NCBI RefSeq assembly: GCF_001667115.1
Contig: NZ_LZIJ01000183.1
Span: forward strand, 34,612 to 98,611
Origin: Mycobacterium sp. 852002-51163_SCH5372311
GTDB taxonomy: Bacteria; Actinomycetota; Actinomycetes; Mycobacteriales; Mycobacteriaceae
Direction of reading: 5' to 3'
Length of the DNA stretch: 64,000 bases
Part shown: piece by piece, positions 63,975 to 64,000 of the stretch
Position numbering within the stretch: the first letter of the stretch is position 1
Layout: every line of letters starts with the position of its first letter
Program-made: the position numbers and the translations under genes
The notes under the pieces: generated by a model
The model's database searches: none
Told to the model about the DNA's origin: nothing
What the model saw: only the letters and a program-made list of their open reading frames with translations

Positions 63975-64000
63975 ATGGGTCGGGTTCAGGTTTCTGAGTC
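63975..64000 (+). CDS. Start of a possible gene cut by the right edge
   Basis: ATG at 63975 opens MGRVQVSES and stays open to the end of the window, preceded by AGGGGTG at 63961-63967. Only 26 bases are visible, so neither identity nor coding status can be judged. Confidence 0.2.

Noticed and set aside
1..64000. Search for tRNA, rRNA, insertion sequence or prophage genes
   Set aside because: No cloverleaf-type sequence, rRNA segment, transposase, integrase or phage structural gene was recognised. The 13E12/HNH gene has no visible element ends.

Overview
The window is GC-rich actinobacterial DNA from a non-tuberculous Mycobacterium. WhiB3, SigD/RsdA, GuaB2/GuaB3, ChoD, the ImuA'-ImuB pair, DnaE2, HtdY, LpqD, a 13E12-type HNH protein and MfpA all read as close relatives of M. 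tuberculosis proteins. Compared from memory with M. tuberculosis H37Rv, they follow the order Rv3416 down to Rv3361c, with the window's plus strand matching the H37Rv minus strand. No tRNA, rRNA, CRISPR array, complete insertion sequence or prophage was seen. The species cannot be named from the sequence alone.

Layout. 1-11.8 kb is accessory: an F420-type oxidoreductase cut by the left edge, three regulator/enzyme units, a 2,165-residue cyclase/ATPase with a four-fold repeated C-terminus, a MazEF-type toxin-antitoxin pair and a TetR/unknown-protein divergon. 11.8-24.9 kb is conserved core: whiB3, the Rv3415c homologue, sigD-rsdA, guaB2-guaB3, choD, an Rv3406-type dioxygenase with its TetR repressor, and a two-gene sugar operon (beta-phosphoglucomutase and GH65). 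24.9-31.2 kb is accessory: a four-cistron MFS/NmrA/methyltransferase operon opposite an HxlR regulator, and a TetR/acyl-CoA-dehydrogenase-like divergon. 31.2-35.4 kb is core (guaA, imuA', imuB). 35.4-44.2 kb is accessory: a frameshifted lactate monooxygenase, two paralogous cutinases around a ketoacyl synthase that lacks its cysteine, a GH15 enzyme and an enolase-superfamily enzyme. 44.2-52.5 kb mixes core genes (iunH, acrA1, lpqD, htdY) with a 13E12/HNH gene, a hydrolase pseudogene and a 2OG dioxygenase. 52.6-63.9 kb is core: otsB2, dnaE2, Rv3369/Rv3368c/spoU homologues and the kinase-roadblock-DUF742-GTPase-MfpA operon.

How genes work together. Three LexA-type boxes mark a damage regulon in one window: imuA'-imuB, dnaE2 and the 13E12/HNH gene. 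The first two encode the mycobacterial mutasome. GuaB2, GuaB3 and GuaA cover guanine nucleotide synthesis. Several regulators face their probable targets across short intergenic regions holding candidate operators; the clearest is a pair of perfect 18-bp palindromes between the dioxygenase gene and its tetR.

Non-coding structure. Long stem-loops (GAGCAGACG family and a CGAACGTGCA relative) sit at gene ends and probably act as terminators. A second family, built of about 20-bp GTGAATC-type units, lies in three intergenic regions. One 126-bp intergenic segment is flanked by perfect 18-bp direct repeats.

The observations most worth following are the ketoacyl synthase homologue with Asp in place of the catalytic Cys, the repeated C-terminus of the giant cyclase, the methyltransferase reduced to its two ends inside an intact operon, and the repeat-flanked intergenic element.
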